DNA from: Chara braunii
Lineage: Eukaryota > Streptophyta > Charophyceae > Charales > Characeae
Direction: 5' to 3'
DNA length: 33,257 nt
Assembly (NCBI GenBank): GCA_003427395.1
Contig: BFEA01000340.1
Location: forward strand, 356,447-389,703
The notes under the pieces are model-generated. The model made no database searches and had not been told where the DNA came from. It worked only from the letters and a program-made list of their open reading frames with translations. Of the stretch, positions 1 through 11,143 are shown in pieces. Position 1 is the stretch's first letter, and every line of letters starts with the position of its first letter. Made by a program: the position numbers and the translations under genes.

Positions 1-58
<58 letters not shown>
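1..58. repeat. (CA)29 microsatellite at window edge
   Basis: Uninterrupted CA dinucleotide from the first base; it probably extends beyond the window. It ends cleanly at TTTGGC. No other signal is attached to it. Confidence 0.98.
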
Positions 59-59
<1 letters not shown>

Positions 60-1089
60 TTGGCTTCGTCGGTAATTCAACGATCTCAATTGTGTGGGCA
101 GGATGTATTCGGTCTACCCGCCTTCTTCGAAAATTTTAATAATAATTAATCTCTCTCTCTTTGTCTATATATCTATCTCTATGTATGCATCATGCACGTT
201 CAGCGACTGGAGTGTTTGGGCCGGATGTATCTGTCACACGTAAAAGAAACGGTTACTTGCCTCATAAAAATTGTGCATGATGTTGAGTGTAGGCAGTTGC
301 GTGTGAGGCGGATGTATTCGATCGACAGTTCAATACAACAAACGACTTCACAACTTTGGCCTTTTGCTCCTCACTGCACATAATAATGACCATATAGGGT
401 CCCTGGGAACTTGTACATTTGAATATTCACCGTACGTGAATCTTTACACGTTCTCGTACACAGTTTCATCTGTAAATGGACATTTAGTTTGCGGGTTGTG
501 AGGAGCATGTGCACTGAAGAGCGATGTCAAATAAAGGTAGGAATTTGCGATTAGTATCTTCAGGGATGAGAGGGGTTGGAGCCCGCCCAACATTAATGTG
601 GCAAAAAGGCAAGGATTTGTTCGGGTCAAAGTTGTCGAGCGGGACGCCCAGCCCCGCTGACCGACCCGGCAACATCCTTGCCGATAATAGTTGTAACTTG
701 GAATTGCACTGTATACATATGTCGAAAATGTTGTGCGTGCAATTTAAAATCAATCTAGTTTAATAATCGATCATTAACACCAAAAAAATCAATTTGGATG
801 TTTGGCTAGGATGTCGATTTCGATGTGGGGCAACTGTGCATTTTATTGCTCAGAAAAAGCTTACACAGAGGAACTAGCGGTGTGTCAGAGTGTATTAATG
901 GTGTGCTCAGAGTACCTTACATTTCTATGTTATGTACATCCTTCACATAGGTATTAAGGGCATGCTTGGACGTGTTAGGAAAATGCAAGGAGCTACATTT
1001 CACTGCTTAATCAATTCATTTATAAGTAGTACACAAAGTAATGTATTATTTTAATGAATAACATGTTGCCTACTCTCTTTTGTACCCAA
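59..1089. other. Unassigned non-coding DNA
   Basis: No credible coding frame: the open frames here are under 90 codons and show no recognisable motif. A loosely repeated phrase built on GGATGTAT or GGATGT recurs near 100, 222, 309 and 809, which suggests an eroded tandem repeat with a spacing of roughly 90-120 bases for the first three copies. Composition is AT-rich apart from a short GC-rich stretch at about 565-690. Nothing else can be supported. Confidence 0.6.
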
Positions 1090-1336
1090 CCCATAGCCAT
1101 TCTGACACAAGAAACAATTAGGCGTCACACACGAGACTCATAATAAATAGCACGCAGACACTGGTTTTGTCATATCGACTAGTCATGCATGATTACGCAA
1201 GCACTCGCAGTGATGACATACTATGTAGTACCTATAAACATGTGGCCCTCAATGGTCTGGAGGGCCGTTTTCGACACTCAACTATCGGTTGACACACACC
1301 TTGGGGGATTAATTTCTCGACGTTAGACAACCGCCA
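1090..1336 (+). repeat. 247-bp direct repeat, copy 1
   Basis: Copy 1 runs from CCCATA to the phrase AGACAACCGCCA and matches 1901-2147 along its whole length with many substitutions and the same total length. Shared landmarks, in order, are GGCGTCAC, CATATCGA, TACGCAAGCA, TACTATGTAGTAC, a CGACACTCAA block and GGTTGACAC. The TACTATGTAGTA part (1219-1230) is a perfect short inverted repeat. It has no coding content. It could be the terminal repeat of a small element or a tandem remnant; the sequence does not decide. Confidence 0.85.
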
Positions 1337-1900
1337 AGGCGGTGTCGAGCGCATCGGTCCGGCACTACTCAGGGTTAGCGCGGGATCCTCTCGGTCGCGT
1401 CACGCAAGAGTTGGATATCAATCCCTGTCGCGATACATACATGGAGCTTCCGCAAGCCGCTCCGGCCGAGTGCGCCAGCCATACCTCTTACAAGCCCCTA
1501 AGACAAGATAGGGCCTTGCGCGAGGCACGACTTACCTCCACCTTACGGGAGTTGTCACCTCCCTTCGGTGGGCGTATCCCCGCCCAGGTACCAGTCCGCA
1601 ATACGAAAGTTGATCAGTTGCAATCGCAGAGGTGGACTAGTCGAGGGCGTTTCTTATTTGCTATAGCATAGGGGGTACGCGTGGTACTATGCCTCTATCG
1701 GACCCGCACTCGAACCGACATCTTGGGGGGCTGAGGTCCCAAGCGCGACTCGTCGCCGGTCGACTAGGACACATCTCATACACCACGCTCACACCACTAT
1801 AAGGAACATAAACATAAAAACCCATGCACCCACACATATAAGTATACTGAACGATACTAAATGAACAACGCGACAACACTCCTAGTCCCTTGATATCCCT
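1337..1900. other. GC-rich spacer between the two 247-bp repeats
   Basis: About 560 bases, with the first half richer in G and C than its surroundings. The longest plus-strand frame begins within copy 1's edge and covers about 110 codons (1342-1671), but it has no recognisable domain and is probably chance. No target-site duplication could be seen around the repeat-spacer-repeat unit. Confidence 0.5.
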
Positions 1901-2147
1901 CCCATAACTCTCCGACACAGAAATCGGTCAGGCGTCACTCGTGAGACTTAGTATAAACCCGTGAGGACGTAGGGTCTTCTCATATCGATTTGCCATGTCA
2001 GCGTACGCAAGCAGTCGAGACGATGGTGTACTATGTAGTACCCATAATCATGGGACCCTGGGTAATAATCGAGGGTCACCTTCGACACTCAAGTGTCGGT
2101 TGACACGCGCCTCGAGGGGTTAATCTCTTGGCGCTAGACAACCGCCA
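1901..2147 (+). repeat. 247-bp direct repeat, copy 2
   Basis: Second copy of the 1090-1336 repeat, same orientation. The short inverted repeat is longer here: GTACTATGTAGTAC at 2028-2041 is a perfect 6-bp palindrome around TG. The repeat ends at ACAACCGCCA exactly where the long LTR-like copy A begins to match copy B, so its end marks the left break of that unit. Confidence 0.85.
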
Positions 2148-3670
2148 TGCACGGTTGTAGACCACACACCCTCTTCTGCACCCTGTGCAGAGTGGGTGGT
2201 ACACAGGTCCTTACCTGTGGTGGCGGTCGTTTCTTACGGCCCTGGAGATGAGCCCCATTCCAGGCCTGGATAGAAGTCAAGGGGTTTAACTTTGACGGTT
2301 GTCACCGACTACAACGTCCAACCATAATGGTTCTAAAAAACAAGTATAGGCCGACGGCCTCCCGACCCCGAAATCACAAACTTGGGTACCTCTGCTTTTC
2401 TTGCGGTTGGCACCACGGCCTACGCAGACGCTGAACACTCGGGCACAGGTTCGAGTCACTCGATCCCATAACTCCATACAATAGGACGAAGAAACGTCGC
2501 GCACAAGACTTTGATATAAAGTTGCGCGGTTGGAGACCTGTCTTATACCAACCAGCAATACTAGTCATACGCGGTGATCGCAGCCTCGGCCTTGCGATAT
2601 TGAATGGCTGAAGGAATACATCATGAGGGGGTACCCCTCACGATATTGAACGGCTGAAGGACATGCCGTTCAGCCCCCGCGGCATCTCTGCCCTTTGGGT
2701 TGGGTGTCTCGGCGGGCAGGGCAGATAGGCTTTGCCAAGGGAAGGCTCCTTCCCTCCAAAGCCTAGGGCTTGGGAGGTCCTAGACAGGGACCTTGAATCC
2801 CGGCCCAGGACCAACCCTGACCAAGAAATCAAAAAGAGTATACAATCGAGACGGGGGGGGTTCTGCCTACCTCACCCCTATTTAGCCTTTACTACGCTGG
2901 CCCCTTGAGCCGCGCGAACTTCCAACATAGTTACACACATCTAACCTAGTTATACACATATATACATATATACAAGGGGGTAATTGTGTGACGATCACTT
3001 CTCACAATCACAGTGGGGCTCCTCACAACCATACGTATATGTGTGATCGCAGGCAGTCAAATCTGAAATCCGAACCACAAAACATACCTGCAATCATATC
3101 AAAAGTCCAACAAGGTCCACGCACTACACGGAGTCAATCCCAACCACTCTCTGTACTCATACCCCTCGCTTTAGCCATGCAAGTCCCAACCTCCAGCAAA
3201 CCAACCATAATTCAATACTCAGTAACTTTGTTAAATGGCCATTCAAAAAAAGTCCGGGTGAAACCTTAACAAAACAATAAAGATGACCAGGGTTAAAGCC
3301 TTTTTAGGTTGAGTAGGGAGGACGAGTTGGAATTGAGTCGTAAACCGACGAATCGGCAACCGACCTGTTATCAATTATAACAGAAGGTGATCCTCGCAGG
3401 ATCAAGCTGAATCTAGCCCAAGTCCTGAATCAATCGATCAAGGAGACCTGTAACGCAAGACAGGCCAATCTCAAGCTAAGTCTATGAGTTTATGGAGAAT
3501 GGTCTTCATGTCACGATCTCACTCACATCATCCTACTTAACTAAGTCTAAGTCCATCTCTAAATAGTGTCCAAGCAAAGGTAGGCCTTTGACATAGTCTC
3601 CCCTACATAGCATAACCCTCTAGATGTCGCCACCTGTCAAAATATAATCTGACTCCTCTAAATTTAGGGA

Positions 3671-4190
3671 AATTTCGGCAATGCTTCCCGTAGGAAAAGT
3701 GCCATCGCAGACTTTATACTAGCCCAAAAGTCAAACCTTTGGATTCTAGCAAGCCAAAATTTGTCCAATTCCCTGAATGAGTAAAAATTTGGGCAGCACT
3801 TCCTTTAGAAAGGAAGACTATTCAGACTCATACCAAGCCAGATATGAACTCAAACATAAAGTTTGATTTCAGTTAAGACATAATTTTAACCAACTTCTTA
3901 GATTTGTAGAAATTTTCGACAGCGCTTCCCGTAGAGAAAGTGTTATTCCAAGATTTATACAAAGCCAAGTCCAGAATCTGAACTGACTTTAACTTTCCCA
4001 GGTCCAATTTTGTTTAACTTCCTGAACTTAGCAAAAATTTAGGCAGCACCTCCTTTAAAAAATGAGGTTTTTCAGATTTATACTAAGTCGAAAAGTCACA
4101 AAGAGCCGGATCCTAAAAAAGACAAAGTTTGACTAACTCTTTGGTTTTGTAGAAATTTCGGCAGCGCTTCCCGTAGGGAAAGTGACTTAC
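3671..4190 (+). repeat. Array of ~120-bp units with GGCAGC hairpins, copy A
   Basis: Five units carry a phrase of the form AAATTT(C/G)GGCAGC followed by a short inverted repeat. The GGCA/GACA marks are at about 3677, 3792, 3918, 4042 and 4160, a mean spacing near 120. Units alternate between two kinds: CTTCCCGTAGGGAAAG (3683, 3923, 4167) and CTTCCTTTAGAAAGGAAG-like (3799-3816 perfect; 4049-4066 decayed). Each is followed by a partly conserved AGATTTATAC phrase. The alternation suggests a ~240-bp dimer amplified in tandem. Copy B has the homologous array. No coding meaning. Confidence 0.75.
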
Positions 4191-4497
4191 CAAGATTTAC
4201 ACAAGACCAAAGTACAAATAAAAGACCCAAAAAAATGCAGAAATTGACCTAAGTAACAAGAGTCTAGCTCAGATAATGCAGAAACTGAAACTAATTCCTA
4301 TGGCTCCAGCACTTGGCGAGCAACTGAAGCAACTACCTACCAACTGAAACTCAGACTAAGTAGTGGCATCACTTAGTCACATGCAGGCCAAACCACAAAA
4401 GTAAGTACTCTCACCATCCCCAAAGTTAACTTAGCAAACAATAGTTCATAGTCTTCCAATGATTTATCCCATTAAACCCAGCTTACATAAGGCATAA

Positions 4498-5225
4498 GGC
4501 TAGACCACCCAAACTTATGGAACATGTCTAGCCCAGCCATGAAGTATACACAAATACAGGGCACAACAACTTTTCTCTTCTTTGGGCATGTGACTAGGTC
4601 ACCCTAGCCATCCTAAATTGTTTAAGTATCCAAAGTTTATATAATTGTCTGCACTTAGTCTTTTGAGGTAGCATATAACTGAGTCAATCATTTTCAGCTC
4701 AACACTCAACCTACCCCTTCGTACCACAAGTTTATTCTTAGTTAATACTCTCTTCAGTTGGTGATAAGCTATAGTCAGACCACCCAAACTTATGGGACCC
4801 TGTCTGACTAGCCTGTTCATAGGTACTATAATAATAGAGTATAACAAGGTTATAACCTTCTGGTTCCAGCATGTGCGAGGCATTGGACCAAGACCACCCA
4901 AACTTATGGAACATGTCTTGGTCCTCAGCCTGGTTCATTTCTCCCAAAAGCCAAAGCAAGAAGAGGTTGAGCCACCCAAACTTATGGAACATGCTCAGAC
5001 CTCCTCATTCATAAACTAAAGAAACTGGCAAAACCCCAAGTAAACAAAACGACCAAGTCACCCAAAGTTATGGAACATGCTTGGCCCTTGAAAAAGCAAT
5101 CACATTCAGCCTTCACAAATCAGAGCAACTAGACCACTCAAACTTATGGGACATGGTTGGTTCTCCAGGCAATACAAAATAAAACACAGCACTGGGCCTT
5201 CCCAAACTTATGGAACTAGTCCAGC
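4498..5225 (+). repeat. Hairpin array with constant core and covarying arms, copy A
   Basis: Seven units share the 20-base core CACCCAAACTTATGGAACAT or a near variant, flanked by arms that differ between units but pair with each other. Arms: 4498-4505 with 4526-4533 (8/8); 4772-4780 with 4802-4810 (9/9); 4885-4894 with 4915-4924 (10/10); 4963-4972 with 4993-5003 (10 pairs, one bulged G); 5053-5058 with 5079-5084 (5 plus one G-T); 5127-5134 with 5155-5162 (7/8 including two G-T); 5192-5197 with 5219-5224 (6 including one G-T). Two decayed units lie near 4591-4615 and 4678-4715. Spacing is about 75-120 in the dense part. Arm change with kept pairing points to a selected RNA or DNA fold. Confidence 0.8.
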
Positions 5226-5859
5226 CTTTGGTTGACCCGGTCGAACTTCACGCAATACTGTCTTTCTCCCACCCTTCCCCCAGATGCAACCCCACAATCT
5301 TCTTTCAATCAGGCAAAGAAGCTGAAACTGACATTATACATGCATTCTTTTACTTAGTCTGGTTATGTCTTGAATAGAAAGCAAGAATCATAGGGGCATG
5401 CATGCATACATCAATCATGCTATAGGGGGGAATAGGCAAACATGGGTGTAGTGGGTTGTACAGACAGAAATGGTTTACCTGATGGTTCCCTGCCTCCAGA
5501 ACCTCGCCTAGCTTCCGGCAGAGCTCCCGCAATCGGTGGGCTGACTCCCCACAGAGTCTTGATGCGGTCCTACGAGTTGCAATCCCGCCTGCCGCCTTCC
5601 TCCCGTAACCAATAGACTAGACTTAGAGTTAGAAAGGCAGATAGAGACAGGTTTGAGACTCTTAGATTCAAGGAGGGTGCACTCAGACTCGCGAGAGAGG
5701 GCCTTGTTATCTTCAGTCGCCTGAGGGCCCCGCAATGATGGTCACGAACCGTAGTAGGTTGGTCATCCTCTGAAGTTAACTCTGAAGAGCCTCCATCTCG
5801 TAACACCAAGCTCCCTCCCTAAGTCCAACTACTCCTCTAAGCCCAACTACAACCGCCCA

Positions 5860-6400
5860 ACACCTTGTATCAGCCCTTATGTGCAGCAGCATTAGTACTC
5901 AACGGTGGCCAGCAGCCATGGCAGCAACAGTCACCCGCAACATGCAACAACAGTGGTCAGCAGCACGTCCACAGTTATCGCCAGTCACAGTCCACACACC
6001 CAGTAGCAGCACACAGCGGTCTACAGCAGTACGTCGTAGTATGCGGCGGTCGGCAAGCGCGGCAGCAGTCATCTGCATTAGCGATATATAGTGGTTCACA
6101 CCCTATCAACCTGCGCGCAGTGGGCAGCTGTAGTATGTGCCCTGTCAACAGCAGCAACAGCTGAGCTCAGTCAAACACAGCGACGGTCGTTCTTGCCCAG
6201 CCATCAAGCATAGCAACAGTTTCACAGCGACAGCCAGCAGCAACTGCAACCTGCGCAAAGTTAGCAAGCGTATCAGCAGTTACCTACAACACCAACTCGT
6301 GCGCAATCAACAACAATCTATAGCGGCAGTCTGTGCTCAGATGCAACAGGCAGCAACAGCAGTTCGCGACATCATGCCGTCAACAGCCCGCCACAACAAT
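5860..6400 (+). repeat. CAG/CAA-rich degenerate tract in copy A
   Basis: Dense imperfect CAGCAG, CAACAG and CAGCAACAG runs over about 540 bases. Open frames here are glutamine- and serine-rich by composition only and overlap each other in several frames, so I do not call a gene. A weaker CAACA-rich counterpart lies in copy B around 12690-12860. Confidence 0.6.
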
Positions 6401-6635
6401 ATGGCGTAGCGCGTAGCAACTTGCGTGGTTGTGTGCCTTCGAGGGGGTCAGGAATAGTAACCGCAGAATGCACGATCTGCGGAGAAACACCACGCCACGA
6501 GGCAGCGAGGCGTTGGCCACTTCGTGCAGTGACCGGTACACCCTGTAGTCGGATTGTTAGCAGCTGACTCTCAGTCAGCTTTCCAAAGTCATCACAATAC
6601 CTTCCTCCCCGCAATCACAACCACTTCGTGGCCCA

Positions 6636-9133
6636 AATGTAATGGTCACCGGTAAACCCACAAGCCCATGACACTTCTTCGGCTACCCTGTATGATAGAG
6701 TACACGACATACTGGTTGGCGCCCCCGTCTGCCTCGCGTAGCTGCCTTTTGCTATTAAGTATGGCGACTATCTTTCTGCAACAGTAGTCCCCCGCCCGCA
6801 CAACCTGCCAAACAACCGAACTCGAGGGGTGTCCGTCTCGTTGCAGACAGAAGTTGGCTACTCATACCGCTAAGAACAGTCAAGAGCTCTCAGTCCATCC
6901 GCCCCCGCCACAGAACTAACCAGACAATTCAGTCTATCAACTAAATTTTGGCCATCAGAGTCTCGGTTCGACCTCCTGTAGCAGCAGCAGGCCTGTCAAT
7001 GCGCATACACCATGAAGAGCATAGCTTGGCCTAGATACACTCATATCACTCCCTGCAATCAACGATTGACAGTCAGCCTACTTAGTCAACAAGGATGTCT
7101 TTGTCCCTCTCCATCTTTCTGTACGTCTGCGCCTGTTTGTTGCCCAGCTTGTGACCGTTACCTTCTTAGCGGCAACCAGGTCATCGTGATCAATCTCCGG
7201 CTCCTTGTAACAAGCCGGACCGCTCAACGGACCGGCTCTAATGAAGTTAGACGGACCTACCCCAGGGGGAAGAAGCTAGCAATGTTCGATATTATCAGGA
7301 TCAATACTAGGTCCCTATCTGTACTACGACGACCTCCTTGGAGACGGTCTTTGTAACGTATGCCGTCCCACCGAGCAGTATTCGGAGGTCAGCAATCCTC
7401 AATATGGCCACGGGAGCAGACAGTCGCCTCGTCCTTCCCTTCACTCCTCGCTCAATTCGGCAAATGCGAATGAACCACCCGCTGAGTGTGACCGTATACA
7501 CCAAGAGCAGGGGGGATGCACCCCCCTGTCCCCTGACGAGCAAGCTAAAATGAATCCTCTGCGAAGAATAAAGGTTGGTTCATTCTCCCTCCGTTCGCAA
7601 CTTAAACAGTCCTGAGCTCCCAACCTCACACTCGCTCCCTCTCTGATCACATGAGTGACGCCATAGTGACCCCCTGGCTAAAATGCAGAGGATATAACTA
7701 CGAGCCTAACATTAGAACCCGACCAAGGGCATTCAGTGCGTCCAGCGCAGCTTATTCGCCAGTTAACTCCTAACTTGCCAACCTATCACTAATTCTAACA
7801 CCAACATCGAACTCGACTACCCCCAACACCTCGGAGTCGCCCCCTCCTTCATCTTCGTTCCACCATCGCCAGCTTTACCCCGTATGCACCTTCCGTGAAG
7901 TCGAGCCCTAGTCCTTCTGCCGTTTCCGTGAGGTACTACGAGAGATACCTTATCATCCCTACGCCCTTGCTCACCACCCCGTCATCTTCACTTTCGTCCG
8001 AATGCACCTAGCACAGCCTCGGCCAGATTCACTCACTTTCTTCGCTCCCCCGCCATTCGGTCTTGGCGTCCATCACTCCGCTGCTTCACTTCACCTCCTG
8101 CCACTGGTGTAGCGCCCTGGCCGTCCCAACGGTCTGCCCCTATCGCCCGACAGTCCGCAGCCACTCCATCCTCTCCGCCATACGGTCTTCTTCTACTTCT
8201 CCCCCCCGACTAATGTTGTTTGGCATAGCAGTCGGCTGCACAGCGCTTGGTTCTCTCCTCGACTGCCCAGCGACTCGGTCCACTTCAGCGCCCGTCAACG
8301 GCGGCCGACGCAGGTTCTGAATAGATAGCGTTCGATAGGAGAATTGCGCAATAGAAAGTCCGAGTCATCAGGTCTTCTCTACCTTTATGCCTGCACCCTT
8401 GCACACTGTCCACGCCAACCTTCTCTGCACCGCTCCAAATCTAACAGATGCCCGAAAGGACCCCGACCGTGTTATCGTCCAGCGGCCCCTTTGGAATATT
8501 TGTTTCCCCTCGAGTCTGCACAACGACGTCCCTTGTGTGTGCTCATTAGACCGAGCCTTTGGGTTCGCGGCCGAGCTCGGACCCTGTTCTGGCCCCTGTC
8601 CCACAAAGAAACAAAAAAAATAGAAAAATAGGGCCAAAGATATAAAATTAATAAAGCATAGTGGTTGAGGTGGAGGGGAAATTAGGGCGTGGCCTACTAG
8701 TACTTCCCCGGTCCTACCGAGCGAGCCCGCAACCAAACTCCCCCAACAAAACGAAGGGGGATAGTCCCGCGGGACCCTCAACCTTTCAGCTCCTTATCTG
8801 CTCCTTCGCTCCCACGCTGCCGCCTGCTGGCCTCGATCCCCGTATCTCCGCCGTGAAAGTCCGGTACCGTAACCTATCAGCCCGCGCGGGTTCCTATATA
8901 ATGTAGTGCTGCTCAGCCCCTCGGTCTAGGAATTAGCCTGGCCCTCATTCCTTCTTCTAGCTACGCGCTCGCTGTCGCTAGGCATCCACGCAGGCCAGTG
9001 CCTATCAAGCAGTGGCCACAACACATGCCAAACCTCGTACGTTGGCCTACCAGTGACCCACCGACCTGAGTAAAAAACACCTTTTATTCCTAATAATAAA
9101 GAAAATAAAATCAGGCCGGCCAACTAAGCCGGC
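6636..9133. other. Non-coding stretch between LTR-like copies A and B
   Basis: About 2.5 kb, pyrimidine-rich on the plus strand. Open frames of 60-137 codons occur on both strands, but none carries gag, protease, reverse transcriptase, RNase H or integrase motifs. Its right edge (about 9085-9133, the AAAATCAGGCCGGCC area) resembles the bases just before the third unit start near 14057-14107. That fits the end of an internal region of an LTR element that has lost its genes. No other feature is seen. Confidence 0.5.
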
Positions 9134-10179
9134 TGCCTAATCAAATGGCGGGATCACACGCGCGCCTTAGGACTGCGCACCCACTCACGCTCTATCCTGG
9201 TCAACCATCCTATCAGGGTAACTCAACAGACGTAGCCGCGACACTTAGACTTTCAACTTACTCCCTGTTACTTGCAAAAACTAGGGCGGAAACCCTTGTC
9301 AGGGTATTCGCACCGACAGCGGTTGTGAGTCATATCCCCTTCTACACCCTGCGTAGATGAGAGGTAGGCAGGTCTCAACCCTTTGTAGCAGTTGGACACC
9401 CCTAATACTGAAAGTGGGGTTCCATCATTGGAGGTCTGTAAACAAGTCAAAGGGGTTGACTTTGACAACTGCTTAGACTTTAACGTCCAGCTATAAAAGG
9501 GTAAAAATAAAACTGTTCTTTCTCTCAATAAGGACCGTTTAACCAACACACGCGGTCATAGTGGACTGCAAGAACACACTCATAATCACAGTACCACTCC
9601 ATTCAAAAATATATTTATGATCGCCGAGTCAAATCTGGACTTCCACTCATAAAACATACGTGCAATCACATCAAGGATTCAACATTGGCAAACCACAGAC
9701 TACACGGGGTCAACTTCAACCACTCTCTTAACTCATACCCCTTGCCTTATTCACACAAGCTCCAACCTTTATCCCACCTTCCATAATAAAACACCAGTAC
9801 CTTTTAAAATGGTCATTTAATAAAAGTTTGGGCAAAAACTCAAAAAAACAATTCAACCCACAGGGGCTAAGACCTTGAGGTTGAGTGGTGAAAATGAGTT
9901 AGAGTTGAGTCGCGGTAAACCGACGAATCGACAATCGACTTTTTATCAAAAGGTAACAGGAGATGATCAAAAGGTAACAGGAGATGATCCTCATAGGATC
10001 AAACTGAAACTACTCAGATCTTGAATCGAAAGGGTCGAAAAAATGACTCGTAACATAACACAGACCAATTCATAAAACTACAGTATAAGTGTGTGGAGAA
10101 TAAACCCCTATGTCGCACCTCACTCAAAACCTTCCAAGTACTAAATCTGAACTTACATCTAAGTAAGCGTCAAAAGAAA

Positions 10180-10870
10180 GAAAAAATTCGGCAACATCTC
10201 CCACATACAAGGTGGATTATAAAAATCCTTCCTATGAAATAGTGAGCATACTCGCTTGGTGAAAATGGTAAACACGACAGACTAAAACACTTCATCGGTT
10301 CGAGCGAGTCGGGACCACGGCGAACTCCTTAAGACTAATTAAATTTTGGCAACATTCCCTCTAAAAAAATGTATTTCCATAATTTATACTCGGCCGAATA
10401 TAAAAATTGAACCGACTCTTAACTCTAGAGAGTGAAATTTTGTATAACTCTCCGAATTAGCTAACTTTTGGGCAGCATCTCCTTTGGAGAAGTAAACTTC
10501 TCAAATTTATACTAAATCAGATATGAAATCGAAATAAACCTTGAGTTCTTGTCAAGACAAAATTCAGCTAACTCTTTAGATTTGCAGAAATTTTGGTAGC
10601 ATTCCCTTTGGAGAAGTATCATTCCAAAATTTGTACAAAGTCGAATACAAAACCTAAAAATAATTATGGTTTTACAAAGTCAAAATTTGTCTATCTCCCT
10701 AATTCAGTAAAAATTTTGGCAACACTTCTCATAGAAAGGAAGACTTTTTCGATTTCTACTAAGCCAGCTATAAAACTCGGACAAAAATTAAAAATTGAAA
10801 AACCAAAATTTGACTAACTCCTTGGTTTTGCAAAAATTCGGCCAGCACTTCCCTTAGTGAAAGTGACTTT
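10180..10870 (+). repeat. Array of ~120-bp units with GGCARC hairpins, copy B
   Basis: Six units corresponding to 3671-4190. The GGCA (or GGTA, GCCA) marks lie near 10188, 10346, 10471, 10594, 10717 and 10842, spaced about 120-125 after the first. Inverted repeats persist while sequence changes: TCTCC TTT GGAGA at 10478-10490, CTCATAGAAAGGAAG-type at 10725-10743, ACTTCCCTTAGTGAAAGT-type at 10846-10863. The same downstream phrase (AAATTTATAC) follows most units. The gap between the first two units holds the tRNA-like insertion. Confidence 0.7.
10250..10309 (+). pseudogene. tRNA-Leu-like fragment (weak)
   Basis: The stretch GGTGAAAATGGTAAACACG followed by ACAGACTAAAA and then CGGTTCGAGCG reads like the D-arm/A-box, anticodon region and T-loop/B-box of a tRNA-Leu. 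The ends ACTCGCT (10250-10256) and AGCGAGT (10303-10309) are perfectly complementary. A normal T-stem plus separate acceptor stem cannot be drawn, so this is not a working tRNA gene. It is absent from copy A at the matching place, which suggests an insertion. A chance hairpin remains possible. Confidence 0.3.
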
Positions 10871-11143
10871 CCAAAATTTATTCAAAATATAGAGTGAAAA
10901 TAAACTTAACAAAAAAAATGCAGGAATTGAACTAACTTCTATAACTCCAACACATGGCGAGTATCTAAAGCAACTACCTATCAAAGTTGATACTCACACT
11001 AAGTAGAGCTTACACTCAACCATATGCAAATTCATACCATAATGAGTAAGTACTCTTATCAGAATCCCAAGTTGTTTTCTCATAAAATATTTCATTGATC
11101 CTCAATATGATTATTTTTATACCCATCTTACATATGGCATGAC

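Larger units (their letters stand above)
2148..6635 (+). mobile_element. LTR-like long non-coding unit, copy A (left end truncated)
   Basis: From CGGTTGTAG this region matches 9320-13624 in the same orientation as a strongly diverged copy. Paired landmarks: 2279-2320 with 9440-9490, 3335-3410 with 9905-10010, 4300-4340 with 10945-10985, and 5570-5760 with 12220-12400. It has no coding frame. Inside are two inverted-repeat arrays (3671-4190 and 4498-5225). A block of about 400 bases near 2580-2980, containing a direct repeat of CGATATTGAAYGGCTGAAGGA (2595 and 2641), has no counterpart in copy B and looks inserted. The right end is set at GGCCCA (6635), followed by TGTAATGGTCAC, which aligns with the copy B end. 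The reading as a very long LTR is inference; a solo non-coding repeat is the alternative. Confidence 0.6.

Noticed and set aside
4498-5225. CRISPR-like array (regular core, variable neighbours)
   Set aside because: Cores sit in inverted-repeat arms, spacing is uneven, repeats are imperfect, there are no cas genes and the surroundings are eukaryotic.
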